Shown: positions 1 to 11,915, counted from the first letter of the stretch. The stretch is DNA of 64,000 nucleotides from Lepidostoma basale (GCA_022606425.2 JAHDVF020000580.1:248001-312000); one strand, 5' to 3'. The notes: a model not told the origin generated them from the letters alone. Program-made: numbers and translations.

Positions 1-364
1 TTTATCGTCAGTCGTATACATATCTCGAATATTCAAATGACATATCCGTTATACATATCCGCCTGCATCCGTTCACTTCTGGACGGATACTTCTCCTCCA
101 TCTTCTATCATGTCTGACTGGGCAACACGCAGCCATTGCGTTTGCCGTCGCCAATTGAGGACGACGTGGGTTTCGGGTCACAGCTTTAGGACACCAGCAA
201 AGGAGGCGTTTTGTCCACATATCGTCAGAAGTGCCAGCGACATGGCGCGCCCAGTGCCATTTTAGCGCTACCACTCTTCCGATGATGTCCGACACTCCTG
301 TTCTGGCTCTAATAGTGGTGACAACTGGTCCCCAACATTGCTCTCTCCATAGTTCTTTAGACAA
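1..364 (-). pseudogene. RTE-type non-LTR retrotransposon fragment (C-terminal end of the polyprotein)
   Basis: An open frame on the minus strand (stop near position 8) reads as the region after the reverse transcriptase of RTE elements. It contains the motif KWHWARHVAGTSDDMW, the equivalent of KWRWAGHICRRTDSRW in the intact copy at 58.4-60.9 kb, followed by a weakened GRPP-type segment (RNPRRP). The product would be part of a reverse transcriptase and endonuclease polyprotein. The piece is cut off by the window edge and has no catalytic motifs, so it is a relic and not a host gene. Family assignment rests on this motif likeness alone. Confidence 0.6.
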
Positions 365-1060
365 TTTTTAATTTATTGGCACTTATAAATATATTCGAAA
401 AAGACAATATGTAATGTTTCTGCCGATGGTTATACCTGTAACCTGCCGATGGTTATACCTGTTGGTAGAACAATATCTTTGCTTAGTCGTGACATATTTT
501 GTGAAAGCGGGTTGCCTCAGGTTTGCACTATATTTGTCTTAAGATTTTTTTTCATTCTTTGAATAAATTTAACAACATACGATACTTAAAATAAATAAAT
601 AAAATAATACAATAAAAGTGTATGGGAATACCATAAAGATGTGTAAATTGTTAATTATTATAGTTTATTAATATACGTTTCAAATATGTTATATTAACTG
701 TTTATCCATCAACGTGTTATACTAGTTCAGTGAAAATTAGTGTGATGTCTAAAGGGTTTTCTGAATAATGTGTGTAGCGTAGATTATGTAAACTAGTGGT
801 GTGTTTCCCGTACATATAACATATAACAAAAATAATCAAACCGGAATTTATTGAGGTTAGTTTTTGAAAAAGATTTACGTTTCGGAGGACATGTATTTTT
901 GACGTTGATCAAAGATCAAGCGCAATTACACGCCACATTTATATATTTATTTATTTATATAAGTGAGACATAAAATTACAAAATTTAGGAGACTCATTGG
1001 GTACAAACAAAGATCATATTAGAAGAGGAAAATTATAAAAACTTTAAGAAGATAAATCGG
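365..1060. other. AT-rich spacer, nothing recognised
   Basis: There is no coding likeness here. A short duplicated phrase (TGCCGATGGTTATACCTGT) occurs twice in tandem near 420-460. The rest is low-complexity AT-rich DNA. Confidence 0.6.
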
Positions 1061-1082
1061 CTCTCTCTCTCTCTCTCTCTCT
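1061..1082. repeat. (CT)n microsatellite
   Basis: Eleven CT units occur in an uninterrupted run. Confidence 0.95.
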
Positions 1083-1149
1083 TTAGGAACACCACTTCAC
1101 TGACATTGAAAATTTACACATCCGATGGGATTCAAGTCCTGCTCATTCT

Positions 1150-1150
<1 letters not shown>

Positions 1151-1186
<36 letters not shown>
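1151..1186. repeat. (ATA)n microsatellite
   Basis: Twelve ATA units occur without interruption, ending in ATATG. Confidence 0.95.
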
Positions 1187-1435
1187 TGCTAACTTTTAAA
1201 GCGCCGTTTTTGTGATGTAATCACCTCAAGGGCGCATTAAGACGTGTTTTAAATCTAAAAATCTAAATGTGACCGCTTAAAAAGCGATCGGTTTAAAAGT
1301 ATAGTAGAACAAAGTATAAATGTTTAACTTGGGTATGAAATATGATGAAATATGATTTAAACCATTAGTAAAAACTTTTTGCAATACAGAAGAAAAGGTT
1401 ATTTAATACATAATAACAAGAATATTATATATTGT

Positions 1436-1665
1436 TTCTTGAACAATGATGTAAAACTCCATATCAAATAATTAATATAAATGAAAACGTCCATCTTCTA
1501 GGAGTTTTATTGAAGAAGAAGATGGAATGACATTCGCCCTTGTCAACATTTGATAATGCCTTAGAAGGGTGAAACATGTCATTCCATATAAAATTTAATA
1601 AAACCTCTAGAAGACGGACGTTTTCATTTATATTAATTATTTAACAATGATATTAATTTTACGTC
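1436..1665. mobile_element. MITE-A foldback element, copy 1
   Basis: The left half reads AATGATGTAAAACTCC, then ATGAAAACGTC and TAGGAGTTTTATT. The right half repeats the inner part reversed (TAATAAAACCTCTAGAAGAC, then GACGTTTTCATTTATATTAA). The centre holds two inverted copies of a TTGATAAT - GCCTT - GAAACATGTC block discussed under the hammerhead findings. No coding capacity is visible. The family recurs near 8.8, 25.2, 39.3, 49.7, 51.2, 56.9, 60.9 and 62.5 kb in the window, so it is a dispersed non-autonomous element. Its parent transposon is unknown. Confidence 0.75.
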
Positions 1666-2780
1666 ATTTTCTGATTGTCACGTGGGAAATTATATCCTTA
1701 TTTTAATTACGAATAAATAATCCTACTCCTAAAACGTATGTATGAACTCAGCACACAATAAGTAATTACTGCTATATTATTATTAGATGGCCATTCTATA
1801 ATACCTATGCAGAAACTATAGAGCGTTTTACAATTCCATAACATACCCACAATCACTATTATTCAAGCAATAAAAATGAAACTCGGACAGAAAATCGATT
1901 ATAAACGTATCAACACAAATAGGTAAATTAGAATGATACGTTTTACGTAGCTAAACAATGCTATTGAGTCCATTATTTTAATAACATATTTCCGCATATA
2001 CCATTGAAACCATCGACAATTAAGTATTAAAAAGTAGAAATCTAGATATTTCTGAAAGCTTGGCAGATACACAACTTGTCATTAGTGAATCGACAACCAT
2101 AATTTCATGTATGTGTGCAAGTTTATGCATAATATCAAAAATGTACAAAATTAATTATAATTTGAATATACTTTACGGTTTATAAAATATCCGGACAACT
2201 TTTCGAAAACAATATTATCAAATCTGCAAGCGAGTCCCAACGAGACTGAATACAGCGCAAGCAATGCACGATCAATCATCTTCTTAATTTTTATCTTAAC
2301 CGTCGTAATCTTTGTCGACAATGTTCTATTTTTTGTGTAAGGCTCGCAAGGAAAAACCGCCGTAAAACTCCCTGAAAGGATCAACTAGCGTCATGCTGAT
2401 GCAAGGAGACACATCTTAATTACCTCGATTGTGAATTGTATCTTAAATTACGCATTTCGTTGAATGCTTTAACAGGTGCTAAATTCTTCCTTTACCGCGG
2501 TAATCTGTATCCCATTCAAAAAAAACTTTTAAATTGGTATAAGGCAAAAGATACAAGATCAATTATTAATTATAGCTATAAAAATGGTTTTATCGTTACT
2601 TAAAAGTCGAATAATACAAAAGTGCAAGAAATATAGACAAATAATATGTGTCATGCACGCGCGACAGTCGTAATAAGAATGAACTCGCGCGTCACTGGTC
2701 ACTTGGTAAACATCCCCGTGCGGTGACTATTAATATATTTATTTTCGTATATATTTCACCGTTACTGTATTTTTCACGTC
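1666..2780. other. Spacer, nothing recognised
   Basis: The sequence is AT-rich with only short random open frames. The 2151-2384 minus-strand frame has no recognisable motif and was not called. Confidence 0.5.
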
Positions 2781-2814
2781 AATGTATAAGCTAGACGTTA
2801 AATTCAGCAATACT

Positions 2815-3117
2815 CGTATTGTGAAAACCAATGTGACTGAGGTGACTCTACGGGTAGGCGGGGCTAAGTGGCGGTGGGCTGGTAATATCTGTCGGAGAAC
2901 CGACAGCCGATGGGGAAGACGGGTTCTGGAGTGGAGACCACGTACAGGATTCCGTAGAGTTGGACGTCCCCCTGCCCGCTGAACCGACGATCTAAAGAGG
3001 ATTGCTGGACATGGATGGGTACGAGCGGCAATGGATAGGGGGCGGTGGCGTGCCTTGGGAGAGGCCTACATTCAGCAGTGGATGACAGACGGCTGATGAT
3101 GATGATGATGATGATTG
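2815..3117 (+). pseudogene. RTE-A 3' end with (GAT)n tail
   Basis: This is the last ~95 codons of the RTE-A polyprotein on the plus strand. KWRWAGNICRRTDSRWGRR, then LEWRPRTGF and GRPPAR, match the intact copy at 58.4-60.9 kb almost residue for residue, and the frame ends in YIQQWMTDG. It is interrupted by a stop where the intact copy has tryptophan (TGG to TGA near 2980). The 3' end is a run of GAT repeats (about 3092-3114), the usual microsatellite-like tail of RTE elements. It is a 5'-truncated, dead insertion. Confidence 0.85.
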
Positions 3118-3900
3118 TGAAAATTTAAGGAAAAACTATAAATTTTACCATGTAATTTTTTTAAAACTCGTTTATTAAACGCAAAGATGCAAATTTCTTA
3201 AAAAAATATTATAATATTGAAAAAATTCATACAATGATATTTTACATGTTAAAGTATGTACAAATTTTAACATATAACCAGCAGTAATTGCAAGAATGAA
3301 GGGTGGGAGCATTTTTATTGGGGGTAAAGCCCTCTACTTCCTGTTTTGTCCCCCGACATAATGCGAGGGGAAAGCTCGACAAATTCAGGTAAATATTAAT
3401 AGTGCAAGAACACGTTCCGGAAAAATACAAGAGTGACACATTCAGGTAAAAAAACATAATGATTAATTTGTCAAGTTATACATACTATGATAGTTGCAAA
3501 CAGTGAATACCGTGAACCGTTATATATTTTCACTCTACCATTACAGTTAAAACAAAAATACCCCATCAACCATTTCATGGTTAAATTAAAACAAGTTATA
3601 AATAAAAAAATGAGTAGCTAAACATAAAAACGTTAATAAGACCTTGAGATGTTAAACTTAATGTTGTACTACGTTAAAAATATGTAATTCTACGAGATCT
3701 TTATAAAATAACTTATACGTTTAGATATCGACAGATTTTTATATGTATTAACAGCAACGTTTATGATGTGTTTGGAAATATATGGTAAATGTATACACCC
3801 GCATTTATATAAGAGCAATAGCAATCGACAAATAATTCATTGTGTATTCATAGAAAAGAAGCGTCCCTACCTACGCATCGGAAACTTGAATATTGACAAT
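3118..3900. other. Spacer, nothing recognised
   Basis: AT-rich DNA with no coding or repeat likeness that I could support. Confidence 0.5.
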
Positions 3901-3924
3901 GTGCCCTCAAAATTACTGTAAAGC

Positions 3925-4137
3925 AGCCCTTACATGATCAATATTAGTATTGTCAATAATATTGATACAGTCGTTTACTCTTTGAGGGTACCACCGTCAA
4001 TACATATAATAATATTGACAATATCCCCTCAGATCAGAAAATCTGGATATAATACATATCGCTTCAATATCAACCGTCAATACAATTTTTTATCACCTTA
4101 AAAGATCAATATTATTGATCGTGTAAAGGACCTATTA
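3925..4137. mobile_element. Small inverted-repeat element (MITE-like)
   Basis: The left end CCCTTACATGATCAATATTA is mirrored at the right end by ATATTGATCGTGTAAAGGAC. Between them are several inverted ATATTGACAAT-type phrases. There is no coding capacity. The short length and terminal inversion indicate a non-autonomous DNA element; its superfamily cannot be assigned. Confidence 0.55.
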
Positions 4138-5470
4138 TAGAAATCTTACGTTGCTTACAAGCAGCGATCTGAGAAGACGTTATAATGCCTATACGATACC
4201 CTGATTGCATCTGAACATCGAGGTTAAAACCGAAGGAATGATAGCGGAGTAGCTCGTCTGTGTGTTGAACAGAGACCAATAGAGATAACTTTGAAGTGAA
4301 ATGTCATTGTGTAAACATCGCCTGCAAGTCGACTTTTGCGAGTCTCAGCAGTGAGACTTTTCCCAACCCGCACTTACAGGGCTTAACTGGCACTTGGCTT
4401 TACAAGAACTTAGAGACGACTCAAGTTATCGCACTTATGATGATAGTGGTGATAATTGCAATAAGTATATATTTTTAATTAAAGACAATATTAACCTAAT
4501 ATACTCGTAAATAAAAACTTAAATGAAAAATAACAGTTATTTTAACATTGCTTAAATAATAAGAAAAGTTTAACATTTAAATTGTTTTCGAAGAGTTTAT
4601 TCAAATATTTAGGTACGAAATGTTTCCAAATCATTCAAACAATACAATTATCAATATTATTGGCCATAACTACGTGATAATACAATATAAACAATAATTT
4701 TACACATTCATATAACTCGAATTAAACAATAATGCGTTGATTTTAAATAATCTTATTAATGTATGATATGAATAAATCTAAGGTTTTCAAAAGTCATTAA
4801 AATAACAATAAAATAAAAAATACAAAATAGTTTTACGTATTCGATAAATGCAACTTATACGCAATATATAAATGTTAAATATTATGTACGAAATGATATG
4901 CTGTATAAAAATAAAACAAGTAAAAAATTGCTTATATTTTTAGAACGAAACCGAGCGCCTAAAAGAAACCAAGCGTTTTTAAGTAAAAATAAACATCGTA
5001 AATATATACTGAATACACAATCTTAACGTACCAATTTTTTTTGCAACATTCATCGCACTAAACACTTGGAATAATAACTATGGTTAATCGTGTTGTGTTC
5101 TGCACAACGAAACGGCAAAAACTGAACTGGCAGGCAATATTTTAATATTTTGATAACGCAAACAACATACACACACACTCGTACTTAGCACGCTTCCTAT
5201 CATTACAGAAATGATGTACGCCGGGTGACCGGCCAGATACTGCAATGTGTACTCATTAACCTCACTCTATTACAGCCGAAACGTGATAACGTCACTTATT
5301 GATATTATCTAAGAAAATCTTACTTCTGTTAACCCATCGATATGTTTAAGAAATCATTCAGTTGAAGTTGTAACTAACTTTGATATTATAATATTAGTAT
5401 TTATTAGAGAAAGGACCAAAGTTACCAATGTAATGTGCAAAATAAGTTCGTTGAAGTGGAATCACATCTG
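4138..5470. other. Spacer, nothing recognised
   Basis: Mostly AT-rich DNA. A moderately GC-richer piece at 4255-4400 contains the phrases CATCGCCTGCAAG and CACTTACAGGG. It loosely resembles the inverted-repeat element at 45.69 kb but is not convincing. Confidence 0.45.
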
Positions 5471-5514
5471 GGTCATATACTGCGTGGTGAAAAGTACCAC
5501 CTTCTCCAACTGAT

Positions 5515-5700
5515 ATTGGAGGGGAAAGTTGAGTGACGCCGAGGGCCCGGTAGGAGACAAATGTTCTGGCTGCGAAACGCGAGGGAGTGGACCGGCATCC
5601 GAAGTGTGGAGGAGCTGTTCCGAGCGGCGCAGGACAGGGACAAGTTCGCCGAGGTGATCGCCAACGTTAGGAGGACCCGACAGGGCACTTGAAGAAAAAG
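5515..5700 (+). pseudogene. Retroelement 3' end with (GAA)n-like tail
   Basis: The plus strand reads FWLRNAREWTGIRSVEEL, then FRAAQDRDKFAEVI, then ANVRRTRQGT and a stop, followed by AAG/AAA repeats. The same DKFAEVIANV-RRTRQGT ending recurs at 27.65 kb (followed by GAAGAA repeats) and in decayed form at 38.82 kb, so it is the 3' end of a dispersed non-LTR element. No catalytic domain is preserved. Confidence 0.65.
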
Positions 5701-5935
5701 AAAAAGTGGAATTGGGCCGACCATATAGTGAGGACAGTGGATGATCGGTGAACCAGACGCTTCCTGGAGTGGCGACCGAGAACCCGGGCAGACGAGCGAG
5801 ATGTGAAAAATGGAACAGAAAAAAGTGGAAAGTGGCAGGAGATCAATTGCACAGAGTGGTGAGGGTTAGAGTAATGGAAGTCGGGAAGAGAGGCCTATGT
5901 CCGACACCGGACGAGCTATAGCCATTGATGATGAT
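5700..5935 (+). pseudogene. RTE-type 3' relic with (GAT)n tail
   Basis: It reads KWNWADHIVRTVDDRWTRR, then FLEWRPRTR, which is the post-RT region of an RTE element. It then decays through stops to TGATGATGATGATT at its end. It starts directly after the A-rich tail of the preceding relic, so two insertions are stacked here. Confidence 0.6.
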
Positions 5936-5944
5936 GATTATAAA

Positions 5945-6045
5945 TCACGTACTCGTATTGGAGTGAAAGATGGTCGTCTTCATCACAGGAAGAAAGTTGA
6001 TATCCTGCATAAAGAGATCGCAAGATCTACAATAATAAAAAGAAG
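5945..6045 (+). repeat. 3' tail shared with the relic at 12.9 kb
   Basis: The phrases GTCTTCATCACAGGAAGAAA and GCAAGATCTAC also occur at 12925-12985, in the same order. They mark the 3' untranslated end of one non-LTR family. Confidence 0.55.
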
Positions 6046-6880
6046 TACTCGTATGTAAAGTGCCATTCACTTTGTAAACACAAAAGCTTCATACGAAGAT
6101 TCAGAAACAAGAATTTCTTATGCTAACCAATTTAAGTAACCTCTGTAAAAAACATACTTTGAAAACTTCTCCCCAGCTTTAAAAACATAAAACTGTTACC
6201 AATAAACTGCAATGTTAACAAACGGCAATAATGACAAATGCTAATAAGTAAAACAAATTATTAATTGTCTTTCTGATGACTAGTAAACTCAGCTCTGGTG
6301 AAGCCTGCCTCCTTGATGATATTTCGATTTCCACAATACGAGGCGTTGGCGCTTCCAGCTTTCCCCTTTGCCCAGCCAACCCAAATCAGTTCATACGGTT
6401 CAATGATGGTCTAACGGTCTTGATTCCACCGACCTCGACACATACACGGTTATAATAGCTATGGCTTATCCAACCCGACAAACGTTACTGATCAAGCCAG
6501 GCGAATAGCTATTGTAGTGTTTGTTATAAGAGCTTACTGGGTTGTGGAAGGTATCTCTTGATTGCCATGCCCCAAGCGCGAGAAAGTAATGGACTTAATA
6601 ATATTATAATAACAGAACAAAATAACAGAAATTATTTAAAAAAAAAAAAGATTAGAAGGCTTCGGTTTATAGAACTAAATTGAACGAATACTTCAGAAGC
6701 AAAAACCGAAAAAATGACACATTACTCATATGACAAAATATAAAACATAAGAGAAGCAGTGATACTCAGTAACCACGTGAGGGAGGAAGATTCATCGTGA
6801 TCAATCATCTGGTCATTATATATTTTCTTAAATGTTGGAAATCCAACAAACTATACAGGCAAGAATTTTAGTATAGCAGT
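6046..6880. other. Spacer with an unassigned mixed-composition piece
   Basis: 6290-6590 is less AT-rich than its surroundings and looks like part of an old insertion. I see no motif that names it. Confidence 0.4.
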
Positions 6881-6882
6881 AC

Positions 6883-7257
6883 TTAATGGCCATTAAGAGT
6901 AAGATGAGAATCTATAAAGCATGCGTAAGACCAATAATAACATATGGCGTCGAAGCAAGGGCAGACAAAGTATGGAGCAAACAAGTTTTGAGGATTTCCG
7001 AAATGAAGACACTGAGGACGATAGCAGGCAAGACACTGAGAGATCGCGTGAGGAACACCAGAATAAGAGAGATATGTGAGGTTGAGGATATTATAAAATG
7101 AAGCAGACAGCATATTCAAAGAATGGACACCACCAGACTCCCGTATATTGCATTGCATACTCAGCCTCATGGGACTAGTCCTCGCGGAAGACCTCCTAAA
7201 AGATGGAAGGACAGCTGGGAATCTACCTCACAGGAGGAGCAACGCTTAAGTATTTAA
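6883..7257 (+). pseudogene. Non-LTR retrotransposon C-terminal relic
   Basis: The plus strand reads KSKMRIYKACVRPIITYGVE, then RTIAGKTLRDRVRNTRIREI. After a frame break come IQRMDTTRLPYIAL, SPRGRPPKRWKDSW and a stop. This is the usual order after an RTE/CR1-like reverse transcriptase: a YG-E motif, a DR-RN segment, then GRP-KRW. The polymerase domain itself is absent and the frame is broken, so it is a 5'-truncated dead copy. Confidence 0.7.
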
Positions 7258-7815
7258 TGAACTCTTTGTTTGTTTTTATCAAAACGAACGAAAATATTTG
7301 CAAAATATCATTTAAAACAAATATACTGAAAACATGTGTTCGGAAAACAAAGTGCTAAGAATAAAAATGTAACTTGTATGTTCATCAAAACACGTGCATA
7401 CGTCATTGATCAAGTAGCCTAATAGCTACATCATCTGTACTAGTATTCAATACAGTAACATCGTATATAAAATAAGTCACAATATACAACAGATATTGTG
7501 ACGTGACCTTTACATTAAGGTGTAGTCTGACCCTCGCCCACGGGGCAAGGGTAGTTAGTATAGACCCGGCCTAGATACACATAATAAACCGTACTATTAA
7601 CTGGAGAACTACAACCGTAATATATGTTTTTTAATGAAAATCGCGAATATACGATAGTAAGTTTGTATACATGGTATATATTTTGAATCAATAATTAAGT
7701 TTCTTGTTGTCAATGTCAGACCTCGGGTACTAGTCATTAAGAAATACAGAGGTAAGTAATAAATAAATAATGTTGTAGAAACGTGGACCACAAGAGTAAG
7801 GGAGAGAAAAAATGG
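7258..7815. other. Spacer, nothing recognised
   Basis: A short GC-rich phrase occurs at 7510-7570. No gene or repeat could be supported. Confidence 0.4.
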
Positions 7816-7825
7816 CAGTGTGTTT

Positions 7826-8035
7826 GTTACACTGTCTTTGGTCTGGTGTAGAATTCTCGTGACAATAAAATGGCGATAGATTAGCTACCTATCATATGTC
7901 ACGAGAATCAATTGATCAGCTTAAAAACAAATTGTATACAGTAATTGGGTTCAAGCGACATGTTGCTTACGTAAAAAAAAAAAAAATAATAAAAAATAAT
8001 AGGTAATAAAAAAAAAATAAAAAAAAAGCTTGATG
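7826..8035 (+). mobile_element. SINE-1, 3' part, with A-rich tail
   Basis: The segment ACTGTCTTTGGTCTGGTGTA, then ATAAAATGGCGATAGATT and TTGGGTTCAAGCGAC, is shared with the full-length SINE-1 at 49.43-49.69 kb and the copy at 45.21 kb. It ends in a long A-rich tail with AATAA interruptions. The tRNA-like head is missing, so this is a 5'-truncated copy. Confidence 0.75.
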
Positions 8036-8479
8036 ATTTCTTTCAAGTGTGACATTGGAGACAAATGTAGCTGGTAGATACACTAATTTTAGACGAACTC
8101 TAAATCCGCAATAGGCTGTATGTAGCGTATTTCTCGCGAGTTCTCCAGTTCTTTGTGTAAATCACTGGTAGATGATATGAGATAATGAACATTGTAAAGT
8201 GTGACGGTGATTAGGAGAGTAGAAAACCGTCAGGGTAGAGGAAGAGAGCTTAAAATACCACACCAGGGAAGAATTATAACAAAATATCGGAATAACAAGA
8301 GTATTTATAACGCGGAATCACCATAGATTGATTAAATTTGGACTTAGATTTTCTGGCATACGAGGGTCTTGTAACCATTCCTCTTACTTCTTATTAATAT
8401 TCTTGGAAAGGTGATTTCACGGGCTATTGATTTATAAGTCCAGCAGCGTTCCTCTGAAGGAGGATCGATTTTGAGCGCT

Positions 8480-8569
8480 AGTGGCGGTTGTGAGTGTTCG
8501 GGTCGTAATTTGAATTAAGTGAAGAGAGTCCATTGTAAAAACGTTCAGCAAATTTCTAAATGAAATGAC
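8480..8569 (+). repeat. SINE-2 copy (plus orientation)
   Basis: It shares about 85 bases with the reverse complement of 12179-12263 (GTGGCGG-TGTGAGTGTTCG, then GTAATTTGAA and GTCCATTGTAAAAACGTTCA). GTGTTCGAGTCG in the partner copy resembles a pol III B box (GGTTCGANTCC), which suggests a tRNA-derived head. That origin is an inference. Confidence 0.6.
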
Positions 8570-8784
8570 AGTTTAATATATGAACATTGCAGAGCAATGA
8601 AGACCAATACCATGCAGATGGTGGAAAGAAAAACTTTTGCATGCATTTTACTATATTTTCTACTTTTACCATTAATCTAAAAACAATTCATAATTTATGG
8701 TGAAAACTATAATATATAAACAGGAATATAATACTGGTCTGAAGTGTGTAATCGAATCATGTGGATACTTGAATTGACAAAAAT

Positions 8785-9020
8785 ACAAACTAATGCGTCT
8801 GTTTTCTATAAGTTTTATTATAATTTATGTGAATGACATTTTTCGCCTGTCTAAGGCATTATCAAATGTCACAGATCATATCAGACATATTTGATAATGC
8901 CTTAGACAGACGAAACATGCCATGCACATAAATTATAATAAAACTTCTAGAAAACAGATGTATTCATTCTTATTAATTATTTAATATGGAGTTTTACATC
9001 ATTGTTCTAAAAACAATAAA
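8785..9020. mobile_element. MITE-A foldback element, copy 2
   Basis: Left arm: GCGTCTGTTTTCTATAAG, then ATGTGAATGACATTTTTCGC. Right arm: the same reversed (CGAAACATGCCATGCACAT, then CTTCTAGAAAACAGATG), continuing into ATATGGAGTTTTACATCATT, which is the reversed start of copy 1. Both arms contain the inverted TTGATAATGCCTTAGACAG block. Confidence 0.8.
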
Positions 9021-9224
9021 TAAATACAAACTACATAAATTATACATGTTCCCGAGAGCCAACTTGACTTAAGTCCATTTTTGTCAAAATTGCCTTAAAT
9101 ATATATATCTGAATTCTAATGTCAAACATTTTATTAGAGCCAATCTTATTATGTCGGAATATATTATAACAACAGAATTAACTACACCCAAAGTGTCTTT
9201 AATCTTTGGGACTGATTGCCCAAA

Positions 9225-9398
9225 CAATAAATGTCCACCCCTCTAGGAAAACAGTGCGATAGTGTATTTGTTTGTCTATGGGATAAGAAAAGGATGCAGT
9301 CTGCACGAGACAGAGTGGCGTGGAAGCGAATGGAGGATGCCTTTGCCCAGGAGTGGACGGGAAGGCATTGACTGAAGAAGAAGAAGAAAAGATAAGTC
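9225..9398 (+). pseudogene. Non-LTR 3' end with (GAA)n tail
   Basis: The plus strand reads KKRMQSARDRVAWKRMEDAF, then AQEWTGRH and a stop, followed by GAAGAAGAAGAAGAA. The reverse complement of the same ending is found at 46.2 and 53.6 kb. It is only the last ~40 codons and the tail of an insertion. Confidence 0.65.
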
Positions 9399-9399
9399 A

Positions 9400-11510
9400 A
9401 TGCCAGCATCCACTTATTATATTGAACTTTACGATATATCATTCAGTTCTACTTTTATATGGAGAATCAAATATATTATCATACAAACATTTGGTGTTTT
9501 CTTTAACACAAAGACATGTATTTCCAAAAAATTCATTTCTACAAAAAAGACATAATAAATAAACAAGCAAAATGGTGCATTGTCTTACAAAAAACATACA
9601 CACACACACACACAAACTTTTTAAATACTTACCGCATTTGCTAAATATAGTGGCTGTATTGGTTGAATTCATGACTAGAAGGTTAGCACAAACTTTTTTT
9701 ATTCTATTATATTTTATTTGAACACTTTCACACGACAAACATTTTAGATTTATAGATTTATTGTTGACGAGAAAATTATTATTTATTCTGAAAATGATAT
9801 TCAAAACATAATTATTCAAAATGCACAATTAAAAAGTACCTCATGTACAACTGAATTTACTGATACCACAATGAAAGAAGGATAATGTAGCATTTGAGTT
9901 AATAATGCATGTTACAATGGCATTCCAATATTATCGAAGTCACATCAAATAAATTACCATGTCTACCTTTGCAAGATTATAATACATTAAATGTTTTGTG
10001 ATGAAAATGCTTATTTGTAAGTCAAGCAATTCACTTACAAAAAAATATTTGATCTGTAAGCACAGCAGAGTTGAAAATCACAGAAAAAGAGCATGTTGAA
10101 ATAACTGAAAACGTAGACTTTCTAGCAGTAGTACAAATTATAGCCAGGGGGCATATATCAAGTCTGTATTTTTAGATAATATGTGACCAAGAATACTATA
10201 GCTAAACTGGTGACCTGATAACAAACAAACTAAATATTTTAAACATATTTAATTTAGAATTATACACAAGTATTCAAAATTAAGATTTGCAAACATTACA
10301 AGCCTAAATAAATGGTTTAAAAAAAGTAAGTACCCCGGGCATTTAAAAAAAATACATAAGGTGTCAAAAAAAATTCAGAACATTTCGAAAGTGGTTTTGT
10401 TTCTAAAATATTATATAACCTCAACAGCCTTAAAATCGCGTTATAGTAATTGAATTAAATTTCTTAAAATAATGGTTGCAAACAATAATACTGAATTGAA
10501 TAATTTAAAAGCACGACAAATCTTGTCAAATAAATACAAATCGATCAGTCCTGGTACAATTTAACCACGTTCTAGTTCGACAAACATACTTATACAACTT
10601 ATCGATTTATCGCCGGTAACTTAACCTCAATGCACCACACTCCTTACTTGCACTAAATGTTACCATAATATTTGTAAAATCAATTGTAATGTGAACTCAT
10701 TTACAGCTAGTTTAAACTTTATTGTTTTTTACAGCAACAGCGTTCTATATAAAATAAATAAATTCATAATCGATCTCCCATGAATCGTTAAAAGGGATAA
10801 AACTGAATCGAATAGCTTTAAAATATATATAGTGCTTGTATCATTTTATTTTAAGGAGTTATTTTAATGTTTCATAACATGTATTATGTTCATTTAGTTA
10901 AATAAACAAAATAATTAATTATTGTAGATTGTCAGTGTAACTTTCTTATTTACTTTTACTGAAAACTCACCGAGTATAACTATAAACTAAAACATTTTCA
11001 TTTATAAACTAGACCGATGAAAAACAAACTGATGCCATTTTTAGGGATGCAAATCATTACAAATAAATAAATAATAATTAATTTAAGCCGCGCGCCGCAA
11101 CGTACATTTTAGATTGCCTAGTTTATCGAACTTTTCTGTCAAACGTATTTGCGCATGTTCAAAATCTGACGGACGTCATACGGAATTTTATCCGGCAAGC
11201 GATATTCGTTCTTCGGCACATGTATCTTGAAGATAGTTTTAGCAAAATAAAAATACTTTGGAATGTATGTATGAAAATGACGCATAAATAGAGGCTACAA
11301 AAAATTCTAGGATATAACAATATCGTGCAACATTCATCCTTATGAACCAAAAACATTGCAAAGTTTTATTTTTATTGAACAGGAACTTAAAAAAATAATA
11401 TAATAGATGGCGCTAGTGTAGATTGAACAAAAATATGTGAAGTGTTCCTCAATATATTAGTATATATACAAACAAACAAATATAAAGCATGTATACATCT
11501 CTCTTCATCT
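9400..11510. other. Long AT-rich spacer
   Basis: It holds a short (AC)n run near 9594-9615. The rest is AT-rich with no coding likeness. The 9439-9828 minus-strand frame is low-complexity and was not called. Confidence 0.5.
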
Positions 11511-11511
11511 T

Positions 11512-11665
11512 CGAAGTCGGGATAATCGACGTGCGTGCATGTTACGATGTATGAATGTAGATGAAGCCCGAGAGGTATGCCAGGACAGGCCATTGTGGCG
11601 ATCCATCCTCTCTGCCTACCCCTCCGGGGAAATGGCGTGGTGGTTAGTTAGTTAGTTAGTTACAC
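11512..11665 (+). pseudogene. RTE-B 3' end with (TTAG)n tail
   Basis: The last ~40 codons of the RTE-B frame lie here (NRRACMLRCMNVDEAREVCQ, then RPLWRSILSAYPSGE), matching the C-terminus of the copy at 43.98-45.2 kb. They are followed by GCCTACCCCTCCGGGG and four to five GTTA repeats. It is a severely 5'-truncated insertion. Confidence 0.8.
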
Positions 11666-11682
11666 ATCTCTCAAAAATTTGT

Positions 11683-11915
11683 CAGACGTGGTGGTCGTAA
11701 GAAGGACGGAATGGGGAATGTTGTATTACATTAAGCGATCGCTTAACCCAACCAATGACAGGTCATAAGTCCTGTTAACGCCTCGACCACCATATTCTGT
11801 TTCCAAAAAATTATTTACATCTTCGTCTCTATTGATATAAAATTAATCCTTAAAATGACTAATCCGCAATGGGTTATATTCAGTATTTGTCTACAAGTAT
11901 TTGTATACATTCAAA
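11683..11915. repeat. SINE-3-like dispersed repeat, copy 1
   Basis: About 230 bases are shared, in the same orientation, with 56517-56763 (GTCAGACGTGGTGGTC, GGGGAATGTTGT, CCAACCAATGACAGGTCATA, CATCTTCGTCTCTATTGA, GTATTTGTCTACAAG). On the minus strand the phrase GGTGGTCGAGGCGTTAACAG looks like the start of a tRNA-derived head. Whether it is truly a SINE is an inference. Confidence 0.6.

Noticed and set aside
4255..4478. 60-codon frame at 4296-4478 as a small membrane protein
   Set aside because: The C-terminal hydrophobic run comes from AT-rich DNA. The upstream part resembles a repeat and there is no support for expression.
9439..9828. 129-codon minus-strand frame
   Set aside because: It spans a (GT)n run and AT-rich DNA. 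The residues are low-complexity and no motif is present.
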